Of a stretch of DNA of 64,000 nt, positions 26,045 to 33,930 are shown one piece after another (positions within the stretch are counted from its first letter, which is position 1; each line of letters opens with the position of its first letter). The position numbers and the translations under genes are program-made. Below the pieces are notes generated by a model. It had not been told where the DNA came from and searched no databases. It worked only from the letters and a program-made list of their open reading frames with translations. Source of the stretch: Chitinophagaceae bacterium UBA7600 (GTDB lineage Bacteria > Bacteroidota > Bacteroidia > Chitinophagales > Chitinophagaceae); NCBI GenBank assembly GCA_002478885.1, contig DLKC01000026.1, positions 61,499 to 125,498 on the forward strand, in the 5' to 3' direction.

Positions 26045-27361
26045 ATGCATGCAGACAAAACCACGCTAAACGACCTTTCCATTTTCACGCACGATGAAGC
26101 ACATTCCGTTTTTCATCATCTCGATTTTACACGTACCGTCGGCGGCAGGGCATGGTTGCAATATTATTTTGATTCTCCGCTCGAAAGCCTGAAACTGATC
26201 AACGACCGGCAGGAACTACTGAAACGTGTAATACGGGTTGCGCCGCAATGGCCTGTTAATATCAACAACGGCACCATCATGGTACTGCAACGTTATTTCG
26301 AAACTTCCCTTGGCAGCATACCTGAGTCGCCTAACATTATAAATGCCATTGCCTTTAAACTTATCAACGGTCCAGACTTTTCCCTGATAGATTACACGGT
26401 AACCCATTTCGCTGAATTCGTGAAGGGTATTGCAGCCATCAAAGATCTTTTATGGGCCAATGACAATCCCGCTGAACTTAGTTATATACTCGAACGCATC
26501 GACCAGTTGCTTAAAAGACCGCAACTGCAAAAACTTCTGAATAAAGAGAAAGAAAAGAAATTGCCCGCTGCCGACGTATTGAGCGAGGGCCATTTTCTGC
26601 GGCATAATTTTAAAAGCCAGTGCATGGATCTTATTGAACTTTACTGCCGGCTTGACGCTTTTTATGGAATGGCACTTGCCATCGGCCATTTTCAATTGAG
26701 CTTTCCAACGGTTGTTGATACAGAGCGGCCTGAGCTTACCGCGACAGAACTCTATCATCCGTTATTGCCTACACCCGTCGCTTATGATGTGGCGCTGACA
26801 CCTCAACAGAACTTTCTTTTTCTCACCGGGGCGAATATGGCAGGCAAAAGCACGTTTATCAAAGCAGTTGGCGTAGCCGCTTATATGGCGCACCTGGGCA
26901 TGGCCGTTCCCGCAAAAGAAATGCGGCTCAGCTTCTTCGATGGGCTACTCAGCAACATACAGGTAGAAGACAATATCGTAAAGGGCGAAAGCTATTTCTT
27001 TAACGAAGTGCAACGCATTCATAAAACGCTGGAGAAGATCAGTGATGGGAAAAAATGGCTCATCCTTATTGATGAATTGTTTAAAGGCACCAACGTGCAG
27101 GATGCCATGAAATGCAGTACTGTTGTTATTGAAGGCCTGCGCAAAATGAAGAACACGCTTTTCATTCTTTCCACGCACCTGTACGAGATCGGTGATACGC
27201 TGCGCCAATACCCCAACATACAATTCCGGTATTTCGAAACCGAAGTAAAAGACGACCAGTTGATCTTCAGCTACCAGTTAAAAACAGGCGTAAGCAACGA
27301 CCGGCTTGGCTACCTTATCCTCAAACGCGAAGGCGTGGTTGATATGCTCGAAAAACTATAG
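26045..27361 (+). CDS. MutS-like DNA-binding ATPase lacking the mismatch domain
   Basis: 438 residues. The C-terminal ATPase has the MutS Walker A GANMAGKSTFIKAVG near residue 263, Walker B LILIDELFKGTN, and the STHLYEIG H-loop. The N-terminal half matches the MutS core/lever (FHHLDFTRTVGGRAWLQYYFDSPL) but the mismatch-recognition domain I with its Phe-x-Glu and the connector domain are absent. It also lacks a Smr nuclease domain, so it is not MutS2. Such short proteins are common in Bacteroidota in one or more copies; role unknown, possibly recombination or DNA structure processing. It lies 37 nt after pyrC, likely the same transcript. Confidence 0.88.
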   Translation: MHADKTTLNDLSIFTHDEAHSVFHHLDFTRTVGGRAWLQYYFDSPLESLKLINDRQELLKRVIRVAPQWPVNINNGTIMVLQRYFETSLGSIPESPNIINAIAFKLINGPDFSLIDYTVTHFAEFVKGIAAIKDLLWANDNPAELSYILERIDQLLKRPQLQKLLNKEKEKKLPAADVLSEGHFLRHNFKSQCMDLIELYCRLDAFYGMALAIGHFQLSFPTVVDTERPELTATELYHPLLPTPVAYDVALTPQQNFLFLTGANMAGKSTFIKAVGVAAYMAHLGMAVPAKEMRLSFFDGLLSNIQVEDNIVKGESYFFNEVQRIHKTLEKISDGKKWLILIDELFKGTNVQDAMKCSTVVIEGLRKMKNTLFILSTHLYEIGDTLRQYPNIQFRYFETEVKDDQLIFSYQLKTGVSNDRLGYLILKREGVVDMLEKL

Positions 27362-27514
27362 AAAAAGATTTTTTTGGGGAGGGACTCTTGTATTTCATGA
27401 CATCGTCACTTCCATGTAATAGTGCCGGTATATCCGGCACCGCACTCTGGTGCTTCCGGTCCGTTACCCGGCGAACAAAAGCCGCTCCGCTTAAATACCA
27501 TCCATCAACGCCAA

Positions 27515-28036
27515 TTACTGCGAAGCTTTTTCAATCGTGTCGAGCACATTATCGGGATGAATATCTTTTGACAATTCCTCGATCTCCCTGTCTTCGTCCA
27601 CGTCAACATTCACGGCCCTGGCTATTTTAGTTACAAGGGTTAACACGCGGGTAAGTTCGTGTTCTGTAAGTAAGCTCACCTGCAGATCCAGTTCAGCCCA
27701 TTTTTCAGCCTGTGCATTCATGTGTTTCTGGCCGATCAGTACAAACGTTGTTAGAAATATTGCCTCTACTCCGGCAAAAGTTGCCAGTATAATAAAGCTG
27801 GGGTCAAACGGTTTCAGATTAAGCATACCCAGGTTCCACACTGTCCACACGCCAAACAAAATTGTATGCACCAAAACCGACAGCATGCTTGCAGCAAAAG
27901 CCGTAACCCCGTCAACGAGCTTCTCCGTTATATTCCGCTTTTTACGGTCTTCTTTTTTCCTGTTTAAAAGGGCATTGACATTTCTTTCCACAATGGCAAT
28001 AACTTCAGGTGTTTCTCCGGAAGAGGTATTATTCAT
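27515..28036 (-). CDS. DUF1003 membrane protein
   Basis: 173 residues. The DUF1003 core has two membrane segments (about residues 45-68 and 80-103): VDGVTAFAASMLSVLVHTILFGVWTVWNLGML and FDPSFIILATFAGVEAIFLTTFVLIGQKHMNAQAEKWAELDLQVSLLTEHE. The C-terminal part is a charged cytoplasmic helix. No activity is established for the family. A bidirectional hairpin at 28111-28152 is upstream, so it is probably transcribed alone. Confidence 0.88.
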   Translation of the reverse strand: MNNTSSGETPEVIAIVERNVNALLNRKKEDRKKRNITEKLVDGVTAFAASMLSVLVHTILFGVWTVWNLGMLNLKPFDPSFIILATFAGVEAIFLTTFVLIGQKHMNAQAEKWAELDLQVSLLTEHELTRVLTLVTKIARAVNVDVDEDREIEELSKDIHPDNVLDTIEKASQ

Positions 28037-28110
28037 ACAGGTGCTTTATCCATTGCTACATGAATAACTATGCCAAATATTTATGGATATTTCTTTAACA
28101 GGTCCTGCAA

Positions 28111-28152
28111 AAAAAGGCTGCCCTGCAAATTTAGCGCAGGGCAGCCTTTTAT
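28111..28152. terminator. Strong bidirectional terminator-like hairpin
   Basis: 13-bp stem AAGGCTGCCCTGC / GCAGGGCAGCCTT with a short AT-rich loop, flanked by an A-run on the left and Ts on the right. It lies in the 244-nt gap between two minus-strand genes and could stop readthrough from 28281-29126 toward the DUF1003 gene. Confidence 0.8.
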
Positions 28153-28197
28153 GATCTTCTTAGGTAATACGCGAACTGATGAATAAAGTACCCCGGA

Positions 28198-28259
28198 GAG
28201 TGTGCGATGGCGGATAAGCCGGCACCATCGCACAGAGTTAATGCCATTGGATGCCACAA
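28198..28259 (+). repeat. Dispersed repeat copy 10 (long form, extended palindrome)
   Basis: The 28198-28236 core is an almost perfect long palindrome: TGTGCGATGG (from 28201) pairs with CCATCGCACA (to 28234) around CGGATAAGCCGGCA. The 23-nt insert length is conserved. A shifted ACCGGC-like box follows near 28258-28263, 22 nt after the core. Confidence 0.7.
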
Positions 28260-28280
28260 CCGGCATTACAGAAGCTTTAC

Positions 28281-29126
28281 TTACTTCAGTTTCTTTAACT
28301 GGTCGTTATAATACTTCACATACTGCTTTATATCTTTTACATTATTGTCGGGATTCTCTTCATACTCGATGACAAAAAGGCCAACAAAATTCTGGCGCTT
28401 TAATTCAGCAAGCACCGAGGGAATATCGCAAACGCCTTCGCCGAGCAATACATCAGGCGCCTGTGCACGGGCGAATTCTTTCACATCTTTAAAATGCAAT
28501 TCAAACATTTTGTCTTTGCATTTTTTAAGACAGTCAACCACGTTCAGGCCATTGCGGGCCCAGTGGCCGATATCGGCGCAAATACCAATATTGGAGCGGT
28601 TCTTTATGGCAGCCATTGCAGAATCGGGATGCCAGTACGGTGCCGGGAAAGGATGATCGTGGAGGGCCACTTTTATATTATAGGTTCCTGCGAGCCTGTT
28701 TACATCGGAAAGCTGGCTTTTATCGGGTTCAGCCACCATTACATGAATGCCCATGTCGGCAGCGAAATCAAAGTACGATTTCCATTCGTTTACCGAATTG
28801 GCGACAATAACGCCGAGTGACGTGATGATAAAATGCTTTTTCTTTAAATATTCCTTCAGTTCTTTTCTTTCGTCGGGCGTCATGGAAGGACCAAATACGG
28901 AGGGTGATCCATCTTTTAAAACCTGTCCGGGATATGCTTCGATATATTTGATATTGCAGCTGTCGGCCTTTTTCAAAGCAGTGTAAAAAGTGGAGGTATT
29001 AAAGGTCCACATTTGAATACCAACCGCCCAATACCTTGATGCGTCAAATTTATTTTGATCATCCTGTGCAAATACCAAACTGGCAATAAAGGAAAAAGCA
29101 ACCGGTAGTAATAATTTTCTGAACAT
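28281..29126 (-). CDS. Exported sugar phosphate isomerase/epimerase-like TIM barrel
   Basis: 281 residues with a signal peptide (MFRKLLLPVAFSFIASLVFAQ). The mature part is an AP-endonuclease-2/xylose-isomerase-like TIM barrel: YWAVGIQMWTFNTSTFYTALKKADSCNIKYIEAYPGQ near 32-67, KVALHDHPFPAPYWHPD, IGICADIGHWARNGLNVVDCLKKCKDKMFELHFKDVKEF, and a final FVIEYEEN. Metal-ligand positions Glu, His, Asp and Glu appear present (EAYPG, HDHP, DIGHW, EYEEN). Periplasmic members occur next to glycoside hydrolases and sugar dehydrogenases; the substrate cannot be assigned. Confidence 0.87.
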   Translation of the reverse strand: MFRKLLLPVAFSFIASLVFAQDDQNKFDASRYWAVGIQMWTFNTSTFYTALKKADSCNIKYIEAYPGQVLKDGSPSVFGPSMTPDERKELKEYLKKKHFIITSLGVIVANSVNEWKSYFDFAADMGIHVMVAEPDKSQLSDVNRLAGTYNIKVALHDHPFPAPYWHPDSAMAAIKNRSNIGICADIGHWARNGLNVVDCLKKCKDKMFELHFKDVKEFARAQAPDVLLGEGVCDIPSVLAELKRQNFVGLFVIEYEENPDNNVKDIKQYVKYYNDQLKKLK

Positions 29127-29195
29127 GAAAAGAAGGTTTGAATTTTAATGCCCAATATAACTATAAATATATTCCGGAATTGATGGCCCTTGCGA

Positions 29196-29510
29196 TCAGG
29201 CCTGTGCAGTCGGGCCTCCAAAATTGAGCGGCAATTCTATTTGTTCCAGGTCCTGGATCTTGCCGTTAGCTGCTTCATAGCGCTCTATGTTTTCTACCAG
29301 GGCACGCATAAAACGCTTTGCATGCATAGGCGTAAAAATGATTCTTGATTTTACTTTGCTCTTGGGAGTGCCGGGCATTACGTTTACAAAATCAACCACA
29401 AATTCGGCATGGCTGTGCGTGATGATAGCGAGATTTGCATAACTTCCTTCTGCCACTTCTTCTGTAATCTCGATGTTTAACTGGTTATTCTGTGGTTGTT
29501 GCTCTGCCAT
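29196..29510 (-). CDS. DUF3467 protein
   Basis: 104 residues from ATG 29510 (MAEQQPQNNQLNIEI). The sequence matches DUF3467: EGSYANLAIITHSHAEFVVDFVNVMPGTPKSKVKSRIIFTPMHAKRFMRALVENIERYE. No activity is known for the family, which is common in Bacteroidota and usually cytoplasmic. A longer in-frame start at 29528 (MQKINI) is less likely because a promoter box TACATTTG lies at 29526-29533. Confidence 0.9.
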   Translation of the reverse strand: MAEQQPQNNQLNIEITEEVAEGSYANLAIITHSHAEFVVDFVNVMPGTPKSKVKSRIIFTPMHAKRFMRALVENIERYEAANGKIQDLEQIELPLNFGGPTAQA

Positions 29511-29525
29511 GATGTTTATTTTCTG

Positions 29526-29533
29526 CAAATGTA
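29526..29533 (-). promoter_or_regulatory. -7 promoter box for the DUF3467 gene
   Basis: Minus-strand TACATTTG matches TAnnTTTG, 15 nt before ATG 29510. It overlaps the alternative upstream start and so argues against it. Confidence 0.4.
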
Positions 29534-29626
29534 AGGGCGTAAAGTAAATCGCACAGGTTTTCGCCGATTTTAGTTCTGCTGTTCAGTTCTGAAACTTATA
29601 CTGTAATTTTCAGCAAGCTTACAAAC

Positions 29627-30439
29627 ATGTTACTCTATTTTCTCTTGGACATTAGCAGGGGCTGGCTTTATGCAGGCATTGGTTATGTGTTGCTGATGCT
29701 GCTGGTATATTTTATACAGGAGCGTTTCATTTTTAAACCCGAAAAACTCGCACAGGATTTTCAATACAAATATGATATTCCTTTTAAAGAACTTTTCTTC
29801 GATATTGAACAGGGCGTGCGAATAAATGGCCTTCATTTTTACTGCAAAAAACCAAACGGCCTTATACTCTATTTTCATGGCAACACCCGCAGCATAAAAG
29901 GCTGGGCCAAGTATGCAAGAGATTTTTACCGCTACAATTACGATGTGGTTTTGGTAGACTACCGCGGCTTTGGCAAAAGCACCGGTAAACGCAGTGAAAA
30001 AGAAATGTTGAACGATATGCAATTCGTTTACGACACGCTTTCCGTGCAATACCACGAGAATCACATTATCGTTTATGGCCGCAGCATGGGCAGTGGTTTT
30101 GCGACAAAGGTTGCCGCCGACAATACGCCACGTTATCTTATCATCGATTCACCGTACTACAGTTTCAGGAAGGTAGCTGAACGCTACGCCCCTATTTTGC
30201 CACACCGCTGGCTGCTTCGTTACCAGTTACGCACCGACAGATGGATCACGAAAGTAAATTGCCATACGTATATTATTCATGGCACAAGAGACCGGCTGAT
30301 ACCGCTTAGCCACAGTGAAAAACTGCAACAGTTAAACCCGAATAAAATCACACTCATCCGCATAAAGGGAGGCGGGCACAACAACCTGCCATCTTTTCCC
30401 GAGTACCATAATTTCATAAGAGATATTTTACTGTATTAA
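29627..30439 (+). CDS. Membrane-anchored alpha/beta hydrolase
   Basis: 270 residues with an N-terminal membrane segment (about residues 9-28, WLYAGIGYVLLMLLVYFI). The hydrolase domain has the oxyanion motif LYFHGNTRS, VDYRGFGKSTG, the nucleophile elbow YGRSMGSG (Ser near 146), a catalytic Asp in HGTRDRLIP and a final His in GGGHNN. It resembles the ABHD12/13 (Bem46) group, membrane-tethered serine hydrolases with lipase or thioesterase activity. Substrate unknown. The stop codon is followed within 10 nt by repeat composite B. Confidence 0.88.
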   Translation: MLLYFLLDISRGWLYAGIGYVLLMLLVYFIQERFIFKPEKLAQDFQYKYDIPFKELFFDIEQGVRINGLHFYCKKPNGLILYFHGNTRSIKGWAKYARDFYRYNYDVVLVDYRGFGKSTGKRSEKEMLNDMQFVYDTLSVQYHENHIIVYGRSMGSGFATKVAADNTPRYLIIDSPYYSFRKVAERYAPILPHRWLLRYQLRTDRWITKVNCHTYIIHGTRDRLIPLSHSEKLQQLNPNKITLIRIKGGGHNNLPSFPEYHNFIRDILLY

Positions 30440-30447
30440 TTTTGGTA

Positions 30448-30519
30448 GTCGGCTGTTGAGCTTAGTGGCACCAGTTCTGGCCCGACAGTGCCGCCTTACC
30501 CCGCATCGCACGCTTGTAC
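30448..30519 (-). repeat. Dispersed repeat copy 11 (long form)
   Basis: Core 30474-30519 ending CGCTTGTAC, 23-nt hairpin segment present but with stem mismatches, then a box reading GTCGGC at 30448-30453. Confidence 0.75.
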
Positions 30520-30615
30520 AGCTGGTGCGGAATGCAGCAAAGACGGAAAAGACTGAAAGCGATCCCCGCCACGATATATTACCCGGGCTACCGTCTTTCT
30601 GATTTGTATTCTGGC

Positions 30616-30664
30616 GTACAAGTGTGCGACGCAACCGCAGTCCCTTGGTTTTACTGCAGCCGGG
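30616..30664 (+). repeat. Dispersed repeat copy 12 (short form)
   Basis: Perfect GTACAAGTGTGCGACGCAAC at 30616-30635, 23-nt spacer, perfect GCCGGG at 30659-30664. Confidence 0.9.
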
Positions 30665-30748
30665 TACACAATTATTTCAAATCAATCGTTTGCTCACAAC
30701 GCGGCATTTGCATTACATTAGCTTTATTGCTGATTTAAAATTTACCGG

Positions 30749-33736
30749 ATGAAGAAGTTTCTTGCGCTCACAGTTTATGTTATCCTGTCAACTTGTGCTT
30801 TTGCTCAAATAAAATATACTATCGCGAATGAAAAATGGGATACCGATTCATTGGGTAATCACCGTGCAGTGATCACATTTAACGGAACCGGGAATGTTGC
30901 AAAAACAATGATTGCATGGCGCAGGCGCGATGTGGATCCATGGGATAAACGCATTATTGTTGAGGATGCAAAAACGCAGCAAAAAATACAGAACGTTAAG
31001 ACAGGGACAATAAACAATGAAAGCGCAGAGCTGTGGTTTGAGCCAATATCGGGCAAAGGCGACTATTATGTTTATTATATGCCATCAAAAAACGAAGGCA
31101 GGTCGAATTACCCGCGGGGCACCTATCTCGCCCCTGAGAACAACGCATCTGAAACCTGGTCTCAAAACATAAAAAGTAACAGCAGCATTAACACGACAGT
31201 AAAAGAAATACAGGCCATCGACAGCTTTAACAGCTTTTACCCGATGGAAGTTGTTGCAACCGTCCAGGAAACGGCATCGCTGATCAGCAAAAGCGGGCAT
31301 AACGATTATCTTGTATTTCCGGAAGACAGGATGAATGTGATTAAAATGACTGATCAGCTGCCCTACCGCTGGATACAAAATGGGTTGCAATCTTCCTTTG
31401 GCGGCGAAGCGTCAAAGGGAGAGTTTTATACATACCAGTTAGGTGTGTTTGCCTTGGAACATCTCGAAGATCTTACGGTTAAGTTCAGCGATTTGAAAGA
31501 TGGGAAAGGCAATATAATTGCTGCGAAAAATATTTCCTGCATCAACACATCAGGGGTTGATTATAAAGGGGCTTCTTTCACCAGGACAGTTGATGTTAAG
31601 AAGAATAAGGTGCAGGCATTGTGGTGCGGCATCGATGTTCCGCAAAATATCAGCGCCGGTATTTATAAAGGAACCGCAACCATCACCACAAAAAATGCTG
31701 CACCAACCACCATTGCTGTTTCAATCACAGTAAACAACAAACTGCTTACCGATGGGGGCATCAGCGAACCATGGAAACAAACAAGGTTGAAATGGCTCAA
31801 CTCTACGCTGGCGCAGGACAATACAGTTATCGCGCCATATACGCCATTGCAGGTGCAGGGTAATACCATCAACCTGCTCGGCAGAAAAATAGCGCTGGGG
31901 AATGATGGGCTCCCTCAACAAATACAAACCTTCTTTACAGAAGAAATGACCGACTTTAAAACGGCGCCCAACAATATTCTTACCGCGCCTTTTCGTATTG
32001 TTGCGATCAACAAAGCCGACGGCAAGGAACTGCAGTGGAATAACAGCGGCCTGCAGTTTACTATGCAAACGCCGGGCACTGTTCAATGGATCGCCAATAA
32101 TGGTAACGATGCATTACAGATGAACATCAATGCATCGCTTGAGTTCGATGGCTTTCTTTTTTATACGGTAAAAATTACTGCACTCCGGAATATTTCACTC
32201 AGCGATATTGCTTTGCAAATTCCTTTCACCAAAGAGGCTTCAAAGTATATGATGGGCCTTGGGCAAAAAGGTGGAGAACGCCCCGGCGACTTTCAATGGA
32301 AGTGGGACGTAGCGACCAAAAACCAGGACGGAGCTTGGATTGGCAACGTAAATGCGGGCTTACAATATTCGTTGAGAGATGAAAAATATACGCGGCCGCT
32401 CAATACCAATTTCTACCTTGAGAAACCACTGCTTTTGCCAACATCCTGGGGCAACGCCAACAAAGGCGGCATCAGCGTTATACAAAAAGACAATAGCATA
32501 CTGGCCAATAATTACAGCGGTGAACGCAACATGAAAAAAGATGATGTGCTATATTATAATTTCACGCTGCTCATAACGCCGTTCCATACCATCAATACCG
32601 ATTTTCAATGGGCCACCCGCTTTTATCACAAATACGACAACCTCGACAGCATTAAGTCAAAAGGCGCAACTGTGGTAAATATTCACCACGCAACGCCGAT
32701 AAATCCGTGGATCAACTATCCCTTTATTGAATATAAAAAGATGAAGGCTTATATCGATTCCGCTCACCAGCTCGGGCTGAAAGTAAAAATCTATAATACT
32801 GTTCGGGAGTTATCCAACAGGGCTTATGAAACATTCCCCATGCGCAGCCTCGGCCACGAAATCTATTCACCCGGAAAAGGTGGCGGCTTTAGCTGGTTGC
32901 AGGAGCATGTGGAGGACGATTATATTGCAGCATGGTTCGTCCCGGAAATAAAAGACGCAGCGATCGTTAACAGTGGCATGAGCCGCTGGCACAACTATTA
33001 TGTGGAAGGCATGAACTGGCTTACACAAAACGTCGGAGTCGACGGCATCTATCTCGATGATGTTGCCTTCGACCGCGTTACCATGAAACGCATCAAGCGC
33101 GTACTTACGCAGGATGGCCACCCCGGTATTATCGACCTGCACTCGGCCAACCAATACAACAAAAACGATGGCTTTAACAACAGTGCCAATTTATACATGG
33201 AGCATTTTCCCTACCTCAACCGCTTGTGGTTCGGCGAATACTTCGACTATGAAAATAACAAACCCGATTTCTTCCTCACAGAAGTCAGCGGCATACCCTT
33301 CGGACTTATGGGCGAAATGCTGGAAGGCGGCGGCAACCCATGGCGTGGTATGGTCTACGGCATGACGAGCCGCATGCCATGGAGCGAAAATGCCGACCCA
33401 CGGGCGCTTTGGAAAACATGGGATAACTTCGGAATGCAGGGTACTGAAATGATCGGCTACTGGAGCAGTAACTGCCCGGTAAAAACAGGCAATGAAAAAG
33501 TGCTGGCAACGGTTTATAAAAAGGATAAGGCAGCACTCATCTCCATTGCGAGTTGGGCAGATGGCAACAGCACTGTGCAATTGAATGTCGATTGGAATAA
33601 GCTTGGAATAGATTCGTCAAAAGCGCATATTGTTGCACCCGAAATCAAAGGATTTCAAACCAGTGCGACATTTAAGACCGGCGAAAACATTCCTGTTGAA
33701 AAAAACAAAGGCATTATCATTATCATCAAAGAATAG
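30749..33736 (+). CDS. Exported DUF6067-type glycoside hydrolase-like protein
   Basis: 995 residues with a signal peptide (MKKFLALTVYVILSTCAFAQ). The N-terminal two thirds are beta-sandwich domains (for example FEPISGKGDYYVYYMP and ISAGIYKGTATITTKNAAPTTIAVSITV near 310). A (beta/alpha)8-type region occupies residues 600-900, with GLKVKIYNTVRELSNRAYE, WLTQNVGVDGIYLDDVAFDRVTMKRIKRV, GIIDLHSANQYN and a last SMPWSENADPRALWKTWDNFG-like strand (TSRMPWSENADP). This layout matches DUF6067 proteins related to GH123-like and other clan glycosidases; the YLDD pair could hold catalytic carboxylates. Exact activity unknown. No SusC/SusD neighbours. Confidence 0.8.
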   Translation: MKKFLALTVYVILSTCAFAQIKYTIANEKWDTDSLGNHRAVITFNGTGNVAKTMIAWRRRDVDPWDKRIIVEDAKTQQKIQNVKTGTINNESAELWFEPISGKGDYYVYYMPSKNEGRSNYPRGTYLAPENNASETWSQNIKSNSSINTTVKEIQAIDSFNSFYPMEVVATVQETASLISKSGHNDYLVFPEDRMNVIKMTDQLPYRWIQNGLQSSFGGEASKGEFYTYQLGVFALEHLEDLTVKFSDLKDGKGNIIAAKNISCINTSGVDYKGASFTRTVDVKKNKVQALWCGIDVPQNISAGIYKGTATITTKNAAPTTIAVSITVNNKLLTDGGISEPWKQTRLKWLNSTLAQDNTVIAPYTPLQVQGNTINLLGRKIALGNDGLPQQIQTFFTEEMTDFKTAPNNILTAPFRIVAINKADGKELQWNNSGLQFTMQTPGTVQWIANNGNDALQMNINASLEFDGFLFYTVKITALRNISLSDIALQIPFTKEASKYMMGLGQKGGERPGDFQWKWDVATKNQDGAWIGNVNAGLQYSLRDEKYTRPLNTNFYLEKPLLLPTSWGNANKGGISVIQKDNSILANNYSGERNMKKDDVLYYNFTLLITPFHTINTDFQWATRFYHKYDNLDSIKSKGATVVNIHHATPINPWINYPFIEYKKMKAYIDSAHQLGLKVKIYNTVRELSNRAYETFPMRSLGHEIYSPGKGGGFSWLQEHVEDDYIAAWFVPEIKDAAIVNSGMSRWHNYYVEGMNWLTQNVGVDGIYLDDVAFDRVTMKRIKRVLTQDGHPGIIDLHSANQYNKNDGFNNSANLYMEHFPYLNRLWFGEYFDYENNKPDFFLTEVSGIPFGLMGEMLEGGGNPWRGMVYGMTSRMPWSENADPRALWKTWDNFGMQGTEMIGYWSSNCPVKTGNEKVLATVYKKDKAALISIASWADGNSTVQLNVDWNKLGIDSSKAHIVAPEIKGFQTSATFKTGENIPVEKNKGIIIIIKE

Positions 33737-33770
33737 GAGATATTTTTTTCATCCGCTTTGATTTTTCATG

Positions 33771-33786
33771 GCATCGCACGCTTCAG
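33771..33786 (-). repeat. Possible decayed fragment of the dispersed repeat
   Basis: Reading minus, GAAGCGTGCGATGCC followed by ATGAAAAATC resembles a shortened copy 2 (which has GCCATGAAAAACC after its core). Only a fragment; listed for completeness. Confidence 0.3.
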
Positions 33787-33930
33787 CGCCTGTTCTTTTT
33801 TGATCAAACGTTTGAGCAGCGATTTGTCTTTAGTCAATAACGAACAACGATTATTTTAGCTGATTAAACGCGATTTTAAACATTATGCAATACATTTAAT
33901 TCCCACTTTCCCAAACAACAACCGGTCGCC

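Larger units (their letters stand above)
30448..30664. repeat. Composite intergenic element B (head-to-head pair)
   Basis: Long-form arm on the minus strand (30448-30519) facing a perfect short-form arm on the plus strand (30616-30664), 96 nt apart. Its reverse complement aligns with composite A over the whole length, including the GCCAGAATACAA segment next to the short-form arm. Confidence 0.8.
30440..30748. other. 309-nt intergenic region dominated by composite element B
   Basis: Element B occupies 30448-30664. The remaining 84 nt before the next ATG hold AT-rich sequence with a weak TAGCTTTA box near 30718; no small ORF was identified. Confidence 0.55.
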
